Shown: positions 22,796 to 35,440, counted from the first letter of the stretch. The stretch: DNA of 64,000 bases from Marisa cornuarietis (GCA_004794655.1 SMMW01000601.1:992001-1056000), one strand, 5' to 3'. Notes: generated from the sequence alone by a model not told the origin. Made by a program: numbers and translations.

Positions 22796-24240
22796 GAGTA
22801 CGCTTTGTATAAACATATCGTAAGTGGTTAAAGGACTTTTACGAGAGCATAGCTGTTCATTGAGTTTGTGTTGGGTTCTTGCAAAACATAATCTCTGGAT
22901 TTTATGAAACCGGCCGTTAAAGTACGATTTTATTATACCTGCTGATAGCTATGTTCTGAAATTAATTCCAGCCTCCTAACAAGTAAATTTTATAATTATT
23001 TTCTACGTGGTGGATCTCATAATCATAAAACAAACTGGAATCCTGTATTCCCGTCTCAAGAACTGCTTATACAACTGTAGACGGGTTCGCATGAAGGTTT
23101 ATCGGCTGCCAAAGTGCAGGCAGGACCCCTTTATCCTCCACATTTTATAGGCAGCTTTGCTATGTATTATGTGCATGTTCTCAGAGCGCATACAGGGGAT
23201 AAAGCATAGCAAACACAAAGGAAACGGCATGCGGTCCATGAGCGCGTGTATACACGCACACACGCGCATATTCTCCACTGTCTATGTGTGCCGTAGTTTG
23301 ATGGGCTCGTTACCCCATCAGCTTTCTCCGTTTTCTTTGTAAAGCCAAGATCACATATCTGATGCAGCGGCAATACATCTTGTCCTTGCTGCAGGTTACT
23401 GTGCTTTAATGACACGTAATCACGTATCCAGCTTTTGCAAAAGGGGTCTTTGTCTGAGTTTGTGGTAGTGGGAAGTTAGAGCGTCTTCTGTTGAAAGGTG
23501 CACTAGGCACCGAGCCATTAAAGATAGATCACCAGACGTTGAACAGTGCAAACAAACAAATAGGTTGCATAAAGTTCCGTGAATATAGCTTGTAGTCACA
23601 CAAGAGATTGCAAAAACATGCGGTCCTTCGATGGCAAGATTTTTTACTAAAACTTTAGAATATTCATTTAAAAATAAGAAGACGAACTCATCAAAGCCCA
23701 CAGAATTATTCAGCTTGAGGGCCACAGTCTTGAATGATACTAGTTGGGTCAGCATGCAATAAGGGGGTCATCAACATTTCTGTTCCAGAGTTCAAAATTG
23801 GCTTTTCCAATGCCAGGATGGTAATATTGGGATCTTTATGAAAAACCTGTTTATATATACCGGAAATCTTCATTTGAGGAAGCAATTTTAGGTCATTCAC
23901 AAATTCTATCGGAAGTGACTTTGTTTCTTATTGTGACCAAACTTGCTAGAGTGTTTATGCGACATGTACCTATTCATCTGATTTGGGAGTTATTTCTCGC
24001 CCAGTAAGGGAACATAAAACAAGATCTTCTTAGTGGTATCACACACACTAATAGCTGGATGCGACTGGTATTTCTGAAAAAAGATAGCTGAATGCAAAGT
24101 TCCATCATGACAGACAGACTGTGTGTGAAACCAGGGTCTATGCAAATGCTCGTCACGAGAAGATTCGTTGTGTCTAGGTTGTGGAAGTATTCATGTAAGT
24201 AGCAAGTTCATTCCAAACTGTCTAAATAAATGTTTATGCG

Positions 24241-24369
24241 AGACTATGCTCTGTGAGAACTGTGTAAATGTATGTTCAAGCAAGACTATTATGGTCTGTG
24301 TGAGCTGTGTGAATGTATGTTCACGTGAGACTATGTTCTGTGTGAACTGTGTAAATGTATGCTGTGCAC
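24241..24369. repeat. Minisatellite, 3 units of 42-45 bp, open on both strands
   Basis: Three diverged units start at 24241, 24283 and 24328, each beginning AGACTAT and containing CTGTGTAAATGTATG or a close variant. Unit lengths are multiples of three, so frames stay open across the array on both strands. The plus-strand frame (24168-24440) gives a Cys-rich repeat with CVNVCS in each unit. I do not call it a gene because no splice or homology evidence supports it. Confidence 0.8.
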
Positions 24370-24539
24370 GTGATGCATTGTTGATGTTTCTGTCCCTTGC
24401 TTTCACACATGTAAAGCAATCGTGTGCATTTGTCAAATAAATAAGCCATGCGGTCTAAAGCTACAATAAGCCTTCTGTATGATGTCTGTCATCGGTTTCT
24501 TTGTCAGTTTGTCAGTTAGTCTTAGTGTCGCAAAAAGTT

Positions 24540-24650
24540 CATTCTTTTCGTTTCTTCCTTTCCTTTCTTTTCTTTCTTTCTTCCTTTCTATCCTTCCTTG
24601 CATTCTTTTCTTTCTTTTTTTCCCTTCCTTCCTTTCTTTCTTTCGTGATC
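24540..24650. repeat. Polypyrimidine tract (TTTC/TTCC)n
   Basis: A nearly pure pyrimidine stretch of imperfect CTTT and CCTT units. It gives the Phe/Ser/Leu-rich plus-strand frames at 24479-24815. Confidence 0.9.
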
Positions 24651-27600
24651 GCGCGTCCTACCATTGTCCGCCATACCGTTTACATAGAAACGAAACGCGT
24701 AAGTGAGCGAGAGGAAGAAGACAGGAAAGGAGATGAAATAAAGAGTATTGTCAAATTAAATGTCGTGCAGATAAAAGCCAGCACAATTATCCATCAACTC
24801 AGTACTTTCAAGTAAATGAAACTATTACTTCTAACAGACCGAGGAAGCCGGACCACAACTGTACAAAAACTATTCATTGTGTCCGTCTTTTAATCAACAT
24901 TTTAAAGCAGCCAGCATTCTTCAGGGTCATCGACACAGAATTTTCGTATCAGCAAAACTGCGGGCATCAATCACGGGTTTAAATTTCAGAAACGGCACTT
25001 CAGACCCAGAAATGGGGTTTTGGTCACTGTAATCTAGTAAGAAAGCTGACAGGTTTGTCGATGAAATCCGCGTATAGAACAGCTGAGCATACCAATCGAT
25101 GTAAACTCCTCTTTGCTTTAGTCAGACACTCAGTTCAGCTTGGTGCTGATGATGGAAAGTTCCGCACGTGTCCTCACTGTGGAAGCATTCAGCTCTGATT
25201 ATGAAAGCCTGGTCTGATATTTTAGGAAACCTTTTATTTTCCTTTGTGCTGTGCGCGAATGGGTGTGTCCCCGTTAGTTTGCGTTTGTTTGAGTAAGGTT
25301 TTTGGTCGCTTCAGCAAAAGAGTATAAGGCTGCGTGCAAACATATATATCGTCTCACCCCCAAAACGATCAAAGGTCATCTTATTCATAAACGATCAAAG
25401 GAAAGGGCTTGATAAAGATAACGAGATAAAAAAAATAAAAAAAAATAAAAAAGGAGGGGGATGAGTGGAAATCCTAATCATGAAAAATAATCCTAATCCT
25501 AAATCCTAATAACATTATCTGAAGTGTTTTAATAATCGAAAGAATTGTAAGTGCTGTATACTGAACATAGATTAGGTTGAAACTCAGAGAATTCTCAGTA
25601 AAGATTCGCTTGCACAACTTTTTTACTCATCAAAGGTCCTTGATGGAAAAACTGGAGGATAATTAACATGAACCCTTACCGGCAAGGTGTGTGAAGCTTC
25701 CGAGTCCAAGAGTGGCTCGAACCAAAGACTTTAGCATCGACGCCATGGATACCAGCCCTTAACAGCAGCGCCAACGCCAGCAGGGTCAATACTACCGAGT
25801 ACAGTCGCTTCACTACAGACAGAGCATATATAGGCCTCAGGTAAGTCACAGAAGCGCGCCAGTCGGATGCCCCTTTTGCTTCTCCTCCGTGTCCTCCTCC
25901 TCCTCCTCAAGCCACGAAGCCCATGCTTGAGTGAATGCTGTCCTTCTTTTGTTAGCGCGCTTCCATGGCAATTCTATACCGAGCAACCTCCGAGCAGTAG
26001 ACGCGTCCTATTGGCTGAGGGGAACAATTAGCTGGGGACAAAAGCTACCTGTGCGTATGGCTGCAGGTGCGTGGCGAGCTCTTCCATACCTGTCTCTGCC
26101 CTCTCTTTTTCCTTTCTCTCTCTCTCTGGCAGCCGCACTGCTGGCGCGTACCATGTCCTGTTTGCTGACAGTCACACACGCACGACTGGAGACAAACATC
26201 CATATAAGGCGCCGCTTCAAGGTAATGTAGCGTTCGGGTGTTCCTGTCTATGGCTTCTCAGTGGAAATTGTCGAAAATTTATGTGCATGGAAATGCTTTA
26301 CAGTGGAGTAGAAAGATGTTCGACTTTGAAGGTGGAAAGGGGGGGGGACTATATACTGAAAGTGAACGACGCTCACACTCGCACATTACGAATAAAAATG
26401 AGACGGTGCATGAGTGCAGCCATGCACATACACGCGCGTACAGCATCACAACATATGCTGCTTTCAGTGCTAGATGACAAAGCAACACTTAACAGGAAAC
26501 AAAACACTTTGAAAAAAGACTCAACCGGTTATCCCAATCACAAGAAATTATGTAATATTCAAAAGAGGATAAACTTTATAATCATATTAATCACATTCAA
26601 GGTTTGCAAGAAAGTGTGCCAAAGAATTCTCATGCGTCTTCTTTGATTAATACCTTTGTTTTGTTGCAAAGTAGTGGGTTTTTTCCTTTCTTTAAAGGAA
26701 GGGCTAGATTAGAAAAGCATGTCTTTTGTTTGTTCTGTTACCCTCGTAAAAAAGATTTGTCATTTGTCTCTCTCTCTCTCGCGGTTCTATTTGAAGAATC
26801 ACATCTCAAGCATTGGGCCGGGGTGGATATTTTTGCCCCCTCAGTATCTTTAATGAGGGGGCGGTTGCTCCTTGTCCCCCTGGTTCCTACGCCGCTGCTA
26901 AAGTACCGTAATACCGACGACCATCATCCATACACGGCGCCCCTTCTCAAAAGATGATGCTAAACAAAGGTGTTCCTAGGTAGCGACGACCGTAGGGAAC
27001 AATGGTTTCCTACAATTCCCTGAATCTTCTGAGCGAGAATTGTGAATTCTTTTTCTTTAAAAAAAAAAAACGGTAACGAGGTGTGCACAGCATCGAAACA
27101 TCCCTGTTCAATCATTGAGCCAATCTTGTTTCTTGCGGTGAGCGAGAAAAAAGGTGAAAATTACAGGCACTCCTTTTTGCATGGATGTGTTGAATACCAA
27201 ACGAGCTAGCCGCTTTTTTTTCTTCTTCTTTTGCGCCAAGCTTAGATTTCAACATCTTCGCAACCAAGAGACATATGAAGGCAGACAGAAAGTGAAGGAG
27301 TGGGTCAAAGTTCAGCCAGATGAGAGCCAGACGCATGCGCAGACAGAAATGGGCACGTCGTTATGATGTTGTCTGTGGCCCATTTTTCACACTCCAGTAG
27401 CTGGAGTTTCCTTATTTATTTTCATTTAATCTGTACTTACTGTCCACAAGGTTTTCCTTTCTTAGTTTATCCAATCCCATATATTGATGAAATTCTTCGT
27501 TTTAATGGTTTCTTAGTGTGGTAACCCTTCTAGTAGTGTGCAGATACATGTTTTAAAGCAGAAAATACTCAAAAGAGAAGTAATAACTTCATTAATTTAC

Positions 27601-28199
27601 AAGGCCTAACATTTCTAATTTGGTATGTAACATAGATCTTAGCTTTAGTAAAAAAAATGTCTAAATGAAAGAGAAGTGTTATTCTCTCTCGTATCACTGT
27701 GTCTTTCAGTGTATGTGTGTGCAGGCACTTATGCACGCACGGACACGTACGTACGTAGGCCTCCAATCCCTCACAATAATCTTGATCGGCTAAAGAGCAG
27801 GAGGGATTTGTTTAAAGCAAGTCAGAAAAAATGGAGGACAGAAGACATGCAAAGAAATAGAATTTGTCTCGGAAGGAATCGGAAAATCTTGATCTTTATC
27901 ATGACGTGGACCAGACTCCGACGCCAGCGCCGACTATCGGATTCCTCTGAATACGCGAAAGAGGATCGAATGGTCGACGATCCCCAATAACGCTTTTTCA
28001 TGTCAAAGAAAACGATTCAAGAGGCTGTAGCTACGGAGACGATGGGCAACATAAAGCACTTTCGTAGCAAGAGGAAACCACACTGGGGAAGGAGAGGGCC
28101 ACGTGATGCGCCCACGTGACATGAACGTCGCGCGATGAAGTCTAGAGGGAAAACCACGTTTCTCTCTCTCTAACTTTCTCTCTTTCAAAAAAAGAAACA

Positions 28200-28203
<4 letters not shown>
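24651..28203. other. Gene-free stretch
   Basis: No supportable gene. A possible tRNA-like unit lies near 25690-25775. Short A-runs (25425-25450, 27058-27070) and a CT run (26114-26128) are present. The longest frame (26071-26646, 191 codons) has no recognisable domain and is low in coding character. Confidence 0.55.
25690..25775 (-). mobile_element. Possible tRNA-like SINE head
   Basis: On the minus strand a B-box-like GGTTCGAGCC lies downstream of an A-box-like TGGCGCTGCTGTTAAGGG. Spacing is wider than in a normal tRNA. No second copy was seen in this window, so the call is weak. Confidence 0.35.

Positions 28204-28245
<42 letters not shown>
28204..28245. repeat. (CA)n microsatellite, 42 bp
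   Basis: Uninterrupted CA array. Confidence 0.96.
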
Positions 28246-28247
<2 letters not shown>

Positions 28248-29383
28248 CGAGTACTTAATTTTGTTGAGTACCAGTGTTGATACTGCAAACGCTATAAAGG
28301 TTACCAGTTCGGTTAAATATGTTTTGATGAAACAAACTCTGTTTTCCGGTCATGACTATCGCTGGATGCGAAGAACAGGATTAGGCATGTAAGAGGAGAA
28401 ATAAATAAACTGAATTCTGTGAAGTGGAGGTCAGCCGGCCACTAACGATGTCAACAACATCTCCAAAGAGACGCCGACATATGAAGACGTGACGTGTTTC
28501 GAAATCTTGCACTTTAAAGGTCTAGTTTAGTGCCGCTTCTTTCCTTTAATGAGGGGCTAAAGCTCAATGCCAGATACTATTTCCCCTTAATCTGAATGTC
28601 TACCCCTTCTCCTCCCCCGTTCTCTAAATACAGGTCGGGCAAACATCAACATGCGCAGACAGAGATCAACGATTCAGACGTCAGGATCCGCTACAACCAG
28701 TGTTACAAAGCTACAGCCAACAGAAGAGCTAGGACCATTAATTTATGATAACTATACGTATCTATAAAAAAAAGTAGACGTCACACTTTGACATCCTCCT
28801 CTGCGTGGTGATGTTTGCCTGGGATGTTTGTTGGGGTATACCTTGATAACCCAGACTTCAGGGAGGAAAAATGTGCCCCCAGCAAGACCTCTTAACACTG
28901 CAACATTACTGAACGATAATTACGATCTTCCCTCCGCAGCATCTGCCGATCTTTAACATATAAAGGCTCGGCCCACACACACTTTGTTACCATCCTGGCC
29001 TGTCTTTCCACACTGCAAACAGTGGCCTGCGTTATGACGACACCAAGTCGATCGCCTACGATAACAGGCAATGAAGACAGCTTGTGGGTGGTTTCAATGC
29101 CGTTTTCCGGCCAAATTCCTCTTAAACTGAAAAACAAACAATACCTGCAAGTGGGGTATAATCGTGTCTTGAATAAAAGGAGGAGAAAGACTAAATAAAT
29201 GAAAGCAGCGCCTTGATTGAAGCCGGTATGTTTTGAGAGTTACCGCATAAATCTAATTATCGTGGAAATGTCAACACCTGTTACCATAGGGCATAGGTAT
29301 TCCCCACACACGAGATGTTTAAGATTACCAGTTGCAGTGTCTGGTGAGCAAACTGTTTAGAATGATTTTTGTTTCTAAAAAAA
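28246..29383. other. Gene-free stretch
   Basis: No gene or clear repeat was seen. A short piece at 28514-28549 (TTAAAGGTCTAGTTTAGTGC) resembles the left end of the TTAA-flanked MITE family at 40-46 kb and may be a fragment of it. Confidence 0.5.
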
Positions 29384-29642
29384 GGTAAAGGTCATCCCAT
29401 AACCTGTTCAGGTCGTTGGGGAGTGAGGTGTTAGAGACCCCACTTTTCTCGGGGCCAGCTTTTACATGAGGGTGGTGCCCATCTCCTCTCCCTCGCTGCC
29501 TTACCTTCCCCAATCCTCTACAGAGTCAGGTACCCATTCCCGTCAGCTGGGTCGACTGGGGGAAGTTTGCAGCGCTTATCGGGAATTGAACCAGCGCGCT
29601 ACCAGTTCGGAAGCCAGCGCTCTAACCACTCGGCCATCCGCT
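29384..29642 (-). mobile_element. tRNA-derived SINE, family C, copy 1
   Basis: Read on the minus strand: A box GGCCGAGTGGTTAGAGC (29619-29635) and B box GGTTCAATTCCC (29581-29592), resembling a Leu- or Ser-type tRNA. A body follows with CCCAGTCGACCCAGCTGACG and GGGTCTCTAACACCTCACTC, ending near ATGACCTTTACC and a short T-run. Two further copies lie at 30.6 and 38.7 kb. Confidence 0.88.
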
Positions 29643-29979
29643 TCTTTTTGTTTCTGGGGGATGGTGGAAAAGAGAGATACTTTCCTAGATGGCGAAAACA
29701 TTGGACGATTGCTATATTAACAGCTGGTTGGTTTAGAGGCAAAGAATGACAGGTCTTTCACAGGTGACATATACACAGCATGTGTGACTCATGCAACACT
29801 TATAGACATACTGAAGTAAAGATACACGGTCTACACACTTACATACATTTACTGCATTTTATTCTTTTAAAACCCTATTGCAAACACAAACTTTTTTGGT
29901 AAGTCAATCAAAATAATATTCCCAGAGCAGAGACAGAGGAAGTTCAGTCATCATATCGAGACATTTATTGTGTTCATGG

Positions 29980-30240
29980 TTTTCACGATTCTTTGGGTGC
30001 TGTAGTTATAAACCGAGAGTAACGGCAAAATAGGGAACTCAAGGGACTTCCAGACCCCGTGGGCACCTTTGCCACCACTTTATAACTAGGTTCCATGGAT
30101 AAAACGAGGTCTTCGGGGTCTGGACACCGCTATATAATGTTGGAAACAAGACGCTTGCCCTTGAGCTCCCCATGTCGCCCCAGGGCAAAGACTTACCATC
30201 GATTCATAACTACCTCCCCTGGAGGATTGATGGGGAAATG
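29980..30240. repeat. Dispersed palindromic repeat P, copy 1
   Basis: This stretch contains three related segments of the type CCACCACTTTATAACTA, linked to CCAGACCCCG in one orientation and GGGGTCTGGACACC in the other. The same combination recurs at 52.2 kb. No coding capacity was seen. The boundaries are approximate and the class is unknown. Confidence 0.55.
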
Positions 30241-30625
30241 TGTGCTAATGCTCGTCAAATAACGAAACCTTTTTGTATCGTACGATTTTAACTCTTGTCT
30301 AGCGCAGCAGTTAAATTAAATCAATTAATTTTATGCTGCAGGAAACCCAATAGATTCCTTTCTTCGTGTCCAGAGCTTAACTACGTTTTTACCTATTTTG
30401 TCAACATATTATTGTTATGGTGCGTAATCCTTTTCCTTTCTTCGTCCAGCCATTACCTTCTGTCGCTCAAATCTCACTCTTTGAGGACTCCCGCCATGAC
30501 GAAGGCAAACGTTTTTGTAAGACCATATACCTCGCTCAACACGGATCCAGGTGGAAAATGCATTTTATTCTCTAGGTAGCAAAAGCATTCTATTTTACTT
30601 TGTGGATAAAGGCAATATATTCTTT

Positions 30626-30834
30626 CGGTCAGTCGGGAGTGAGGTGCTAGAAACCACACTTTTTTGCGGGGCAAGCTTTTGTGAGGGCGGTATCGATCTC
30701 TCGTCCTTTGCCCTGGAGTCAGGTAACTATTCCCGACAGCTGTGTCGACTGGATGAAATTCCTTACACCACACGGGTATCGAACAAGCGCGTCTCAGGGT
30801 TCGGACGCCAGTGCTCTAACCAGTCGGTTGCTTC
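30626..30834 (-). mobile_element. tRNA-derived SINE, family C, copy 2 (diverged)
   Basis: On the minus strand the head reads CCGACTGGTTAGAGCACTGG and the B-box region GTTCGATACCC. The body shares GTCGACACAGCTGTCGGGAA and GTTTCTAGCACCTCACTCCC with the 29.4-kb copy. The A box carries substitutions, so it is probably inactive. Confidence 0.8.
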
Positions 30835-31001
30835 CCCTTTGATGACGAACAAACAGTGAACCACATTACAATGTTTCTGTCCTTTTTCTATTACTATATC
30901 TCTTTACTGGTTGACTGTTTTTCAAATTCTCTATAAAAACTACCATCATATAATAATACACCCCTACAATACCCCCCAAATACCATTTACGACGAAAAGC
31001 C

Positions 31002-31706
31002 TCATTTGACAAACTTGTCACGGATTTTGGTAATAGTGTCAAGGGCTGAAAACTTCGCCCCCATATCATACTTCGAGTACCACCAATGTGATCATCGTAA
31101 GAGTAGACCAAAGGCTTATAATCTATGGATATATTCCTCAAACATATGGGAAAGAATGGATAAAAGCTTAGTGGCTTTCTAAGACGCCCTTTACAGCGGC
31201 TTGTAAACCTCTTTGCCTTCATCAGCCACCTTCTTGAACACATCCAACTTTTCACGCCCAAACTCATTGGGTTCTTTTACCAGCCATTTGGCTCCAGCCG
31301 TCAGCTTCTCAAACTCTTGTCCCTATTTAAGTAGCACCGCATCTGGATATTCTACGGAACCACGACAGTAGAGATAAGTCTCCGCCGTACCTGATGCAGA
31401 CATCAGTTATCGCCTCAGCTTAGCCTCTTTGGCGCGGAGGACGAATGCCTCCTTCAGACGGCTAATTACGGGGTTCCTGTCCCCTGATTTTCAATAATTC
31501 GGTCGTATCTTATCGATTTCTGTGCACCTGCTGCTGTCTTTCCGAAATCCATACACTGCGCTTTGTAAAAGTGGTAATCTGGAAACTCGATTGAGAGGAC
31601 TGCTTGTACAGTCATTAAGAAGCGAATTGGCTATTCTTGTTTGCAGAGTCGGCACATTCATCCTTAATTCTCTAAAGTGCATTTTTTGTGAGTCTTGAGA
31701 AAACAC
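31002..31706 (-). pseudogene. Degraded coding sequence of unknown family, one frame with in-frame stops
   Basis: A single minus-strand frame runs from an ATG at 31706 to 31002 and is broken by stops whose lowest bases are at 31491, 31407, 31323 and 31191, with more beyond. Between stops the peptide looks like real protein, for example SGTAETYLYCRGSVEYPDA, LTAGAKWLVKEPNEFGR, LDVFKKVADEGKEVYKPL, and after more stops SKYDMGAKFSALDTITKIRD. Reading frame is kept across four stops, which suggests point decay of a former gene and not frameshifts. I do not recognise the family. No intron sites or poly-A remnant are evident. It could also be an old captured fragment of a mobile element. Confidence 0.5.
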
Positions 31707-33024
31707 GAAAGGAATTTAACTCTCAGATAAAAGATTTCAAAGAAAGGCGATATACGAAATAGATGCAAGGCATTCTACCAAAGCGGAACATGGCTATTGT
31801 TAGTAGCACAGAAATATTTGTTTTCGATGCACATCAAAGAGTTACTACTAATCCAAAAAGGAGCCCATTAGTTTTAATCAGCTAGTTAAAATGAAGAGAG
31901 AAATATGTCTTATGATGAACCGAATTGTTGAAACATTGAACTCTGTATTTTTTCTCGCTTTTCGAAAGACCTAGAATCCACGTGTATATAAGCATTCTTG
32001 AAACTCTGGCATAGCCTGCGCTTACAATGTGAGGATAATTGTAAGTAGTTAAACGACACAATCATTCCTTTTTTCAGTTTTATTGGAGATGTGTACTTAA
32101 GCAGAAGCTAAAAGTGTATTAAAACACCTTTTGAAGATATATATGTCTATGCCGGCAAAATGAAAGAGAAAAAAAGAAAAAGCAAGAAGGAAATGAGGAA
32201 ATTGTAGAGAAAAGAAAAAAGAAGAGATAAGAAAACCTAATTTAAATATTTTAGTGGCGCAGTCTACTATATTTAGGATATCTTAATAATGGTTACCACC
32301 CACCCACCCACACCCAAAAAATAAACAACAGAAAACTACGACATAAAGAGTAGTAATACATTAATACTGCTCTAAGCTCCGGAAAACAACAACAAAGATG
32401 CAATAAAGAATATTTTCATTTCTCGGCGGCATTGATTTTGTTTTAGAAATGTTGGAGTAAACAGGCTAAAGAAATGTGTGTTGTGGATCGAGGAATGTCT
32501 AAGATGACAGAACAAAACCCGGAATTTGTGATCAGGTCAATGCCCCCTTCAGAAAAGTAAGTCTGGAAACTTGCGAGTATGACCGGGCAATTACACAAGG
32601 GGAAGAAAAGATCCAGAGGGATGTCTTGCGTTACACTTTCTGACAGGCACCAAGAGAATCAGCGGAACGAAGGGTTAATACGGCCAGGAGAAAATGTTTT
32701 CCATGTTAATATAATAAACAAGCAGCTAAAACAAAACAGCCAGCGGAAGAACGAGTGCTCGAAGAAAAATAGTGAAGCGTTTAAGGAATAACTCGAAGCG
32801 CACCTGTTTCATAAATATTATTCCATCGTAAAATTTGCTTTTCCTAATTAATGTTTGCATGTTTTTATACATTGATCTTTTTGCGTGACTTGCATAATTT
32901 TTGTTTTATCTTCACGACGTTGATTAAAGAAATGTTTCACGTTTCATTTCTCATTTTCTGACAACTTATTGTTCTTTTGTGCTGTCGATTAGTTATACGG
33001 CTACAAGTGACTGCGGTATACAGG

Positions 33025-33025
<1 letters not shown>
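31707..33025. other. Gene-free stretch
   Basis: A-rich sequence with a purine-rich patch at 32160-32235. The frame at 32579-32791 shows no recognisable protein. Confidence 0.6.
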
Positions 33026-33073
<48 letters not shown>

Positions 33074-33082
33074 GTCATCATC
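33026..33082. repeat. (ATC)n microsatellite, 57 bp
   Basis: ATC units with a single ATCGTC interruption near the right end. A looser relative lies at 61000-61050. Confidence 0.96.
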
Positions 33083-33128
33083 AAACTCAGTGGGAGAGTG
33101 ACACGTGTAGATAAATTTTAGTAGTCAT

Positions 33129-33283
33129 TGAGAAAGAAAGGAAGGGAGAGATAGAGATAGAGAAAGAGGGAGAAAGAGATATAGAGAAAGAGGGGAGAGA
33201 GAGATAGAGAAAGAGGGAGAGATAGAGAAAGAGGGGAGAGAGAGATAGAGAAAGAGGGGGGAGAGAGACAGAAAAAGAGGGTG
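33129..33283. repeat. Polypurine minisatellite
   Basis: About 155 bp almost purely of A and G on the plus strand, built from repeats such as GATAGAGAAAGAGGGGAGAG with variable length. The strand asymmetry is nearly complete. It creates the Ser/Leu-rich minus-strand frame there. Confidence 0.93.
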
Positions 33284-35332
33284 ATATGCAGAAAAATGTT
33301 ATGAGGCAATAACACGTGGAAAACTTAAAGTCGCCGAGACAAAGAAATAAAACGATGGAATCATTTATTTTCCATTAGAAAAGAAGTTAAAAGTTTTTTC
33401 TTGGAGAACCAGCACAATCAGCAGGTTAATAACCCACTTCCCGTGCTGAAGTGACTTTCTCTCAGTCACTTCTTCTCTCTGAAGACGACTCCTGTTGGTT
33501 CAAAGTCCTTCAGAGTGGATCGTAGGTGTCCAGTGACAACGGTCTCTAGGTGTCTTACATTAGCATAGTGAAAAATTGGTCTGGCCTCCATCTCCTCCCA
33601 AGGTACACTGAAGCACAACGAAGCGAACTTTATCGATTTCGTCTATTTCTTTTTTCTTCTTTTTTTGTCCCTTGATAATTGTTTCATTGGACATTTTTTT
33701 CTGGATCATTTTATCTCTTACTTGAAGACCCCAATTTCTGATCTCACTTAAAAATCTCTTCTCTTCATCTAGGTTGGTTTTTTTGCGCAGTTACAATCAG
33801 CCAAATTTCCAACCTCGAGCCAGAAGCCAACGAGTCACCGTCTCCCTCAGCATGTCTGGCCGCCATGTTTATTTCTCGCTCCTTCCAAACCCTGAGTTAC
33901 TTGAGAAGCTGTCTGTCGACTTAAAGCTTCGGATGGTCATATTCATCCTGATGCTCCGGATGTACCATGAAAAAAACAGCGAAATCAGAACGACTGACTG
34001 AAGCCTACAACCATTTTCCATAGACGACAAGGATTTTAGATCCCTATTTACTGCTACCTTCAAACGCGATGTCTAATACTAAATATAGCGTCAGCCTGTC
34101 TCTTCTACTTCCTGTCCCGTGGCTGTTACAATCCAAGTCATTACTACCTTCCTATGGAAGCTGGCACTGGCTGCAAGTTGCCCGGATGTCAACAAAAAAG
34201 CGTATTGCATTCACTCATTTTCTCTCTCTTTCTCTCTGAACATAAAAAAGCTTGACCTACAAGTTTTCATGCATGAACGACTGGTCCATGGTTTGTTAAA
34301 ATGCCAGTCTGTAGCTGTCGAGGACTTGGACATTGCCTTTCAGTGTATTTTAATCTCAAAGCGACGGGCGATAAACTAAATGGCTTGACCAACAGACAGA
34401 TGGTGCTGGCTGTATGCGCGGTTCTGCTGCACAGATTGTAGGATATCGACAATCAAAACGGCGAGTGGACGGCGATAATGCATCTGACATTCAGAAAATG
34501 CAATGAATTAAAGAAAAAGTTGTGTACAGCCCTTCGGCTCCAGTTCTACTGAACGAGTTTTAGTCAGTCGTGGATATTCCACAAGAAGCAATCAAATTCA
34601 CCATAATTTTTCATGGGGGGAGCACGCTTGATTACCGTGCACTGTCCTTTCTCGGAGCGTCAGGTTCGATGAGTGAGGACGCTAAAGAAATAAAATATAA
34701 CAAAATACAATCGATATGCGTAGGCAGCGGGGTGGTCTTGTGTCTACTGCTTTTTAATGCTATTTCAGACCTGGAGCTGCCTGCAGAAAGGGGTTATTCC
34801 TTAAAAGTTCCTTTCTTCACTGCTTAATTGTAGGGTTCTGTAAAAAGCAAGTGATCACTGCCTGACAGCTTAATCAACTGGCCATGTGTCTCTGTATGAA
34901 CCTTACGCCGCAAACTCCAACTTATCAATGCAGCGTGTCTCTACAAAAATGCCAGGTGAATAGTTTAATTAATGAGCGAAGGAAGTTAAACTGGCTTCGA
35001 CAAATCAGAGTAGTTCATACTCTAATAACCTAATAGCAGAACCACAAAAGGACGCAAAACTTTCAGTACAGTCATGGCAAACTGAAGACAGAGGTTAAAT
35101 TGTTTAACTCTCGTTTTATTTTTGAAGAAACTAAAGATGGGAAGACAACATTTTCATATTATCGATGAGGTTTTCATTCTAATCACGCAGGATCAGATGC
35201 TTTGTATTAATTTCGATTAAATTTCCTTGAAATAAGTTACCCTTTGTCTCGCTTAAAGTCAGCGGCGGTTTGTCTCAATATCAAATCCAATTTAAAATGC
35301 TGGTTCTTTAGATTGGTTCAACTGCTAGGGTG
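33284..35332. other. Gene-free stretch
   Basis: Several frames of 60-86 codons lie here (33774-34001, 34119-34379, 34570-34827). None shows a known domain, splice pattern or codon bias that I can support. Confidence 0.55.
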
Positions 35333-35335
35333 ACC

Positions 35336-35440
35336 GGACACTTAATCCCCAGGCATTTAATCCCCGACACTTAATCCCCAACACTTTATTTCCTAGACAT
35401 TTAATCCCTAGCCACTTAATCCCCAGACATTTAATCCTCA
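35336..35440. repeat. Left terminal array, ~7 units of a 15-bp repeat
   Basis: Units vary around GACACTTAATCCCCA and GACATTTAATCCC. The sequence CACTTAATCCCCA and its variants recur at 14-15 bp intervals. The same unit in inverted orientation forms the right end of the element. Confidence 0.88.

Larger units (their letters stand above)
17925..24240. other. Long gene-free stretch with simple repeats
   Basis: About 6.3 kb without a supportable gene. Simple repeats lie at 19991, 20749 and 22716. Around 21.27-21.40 kb an internal near-duplication is visible (TTAATGAGCATCC and TTAATAAGCAACC, each followed by GGCAGCCT and later ACCTTGCA). Minus-strand frames at 23.4-24.15 kb have no ATG-led recognisable protein. 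Confidence 0.55.

Noticed and set aside
23420..24156. Series of minus-strand frames that might be one broken gene
   Set aside because: Frames change between segments and there is no recognisable domain. I could not tell decayed coding DNA from chance.
24191..24436. CRISPR-like array from the repeated units at 24.2 kb
   Set aside because: Units abut each other without unique spacers and the DNA is clearly eukaryotic.
26071..26646. 191-codon plus-strand open frame
   Set aside because: No domain, splice pattern or coding composition; start codon context not supported.
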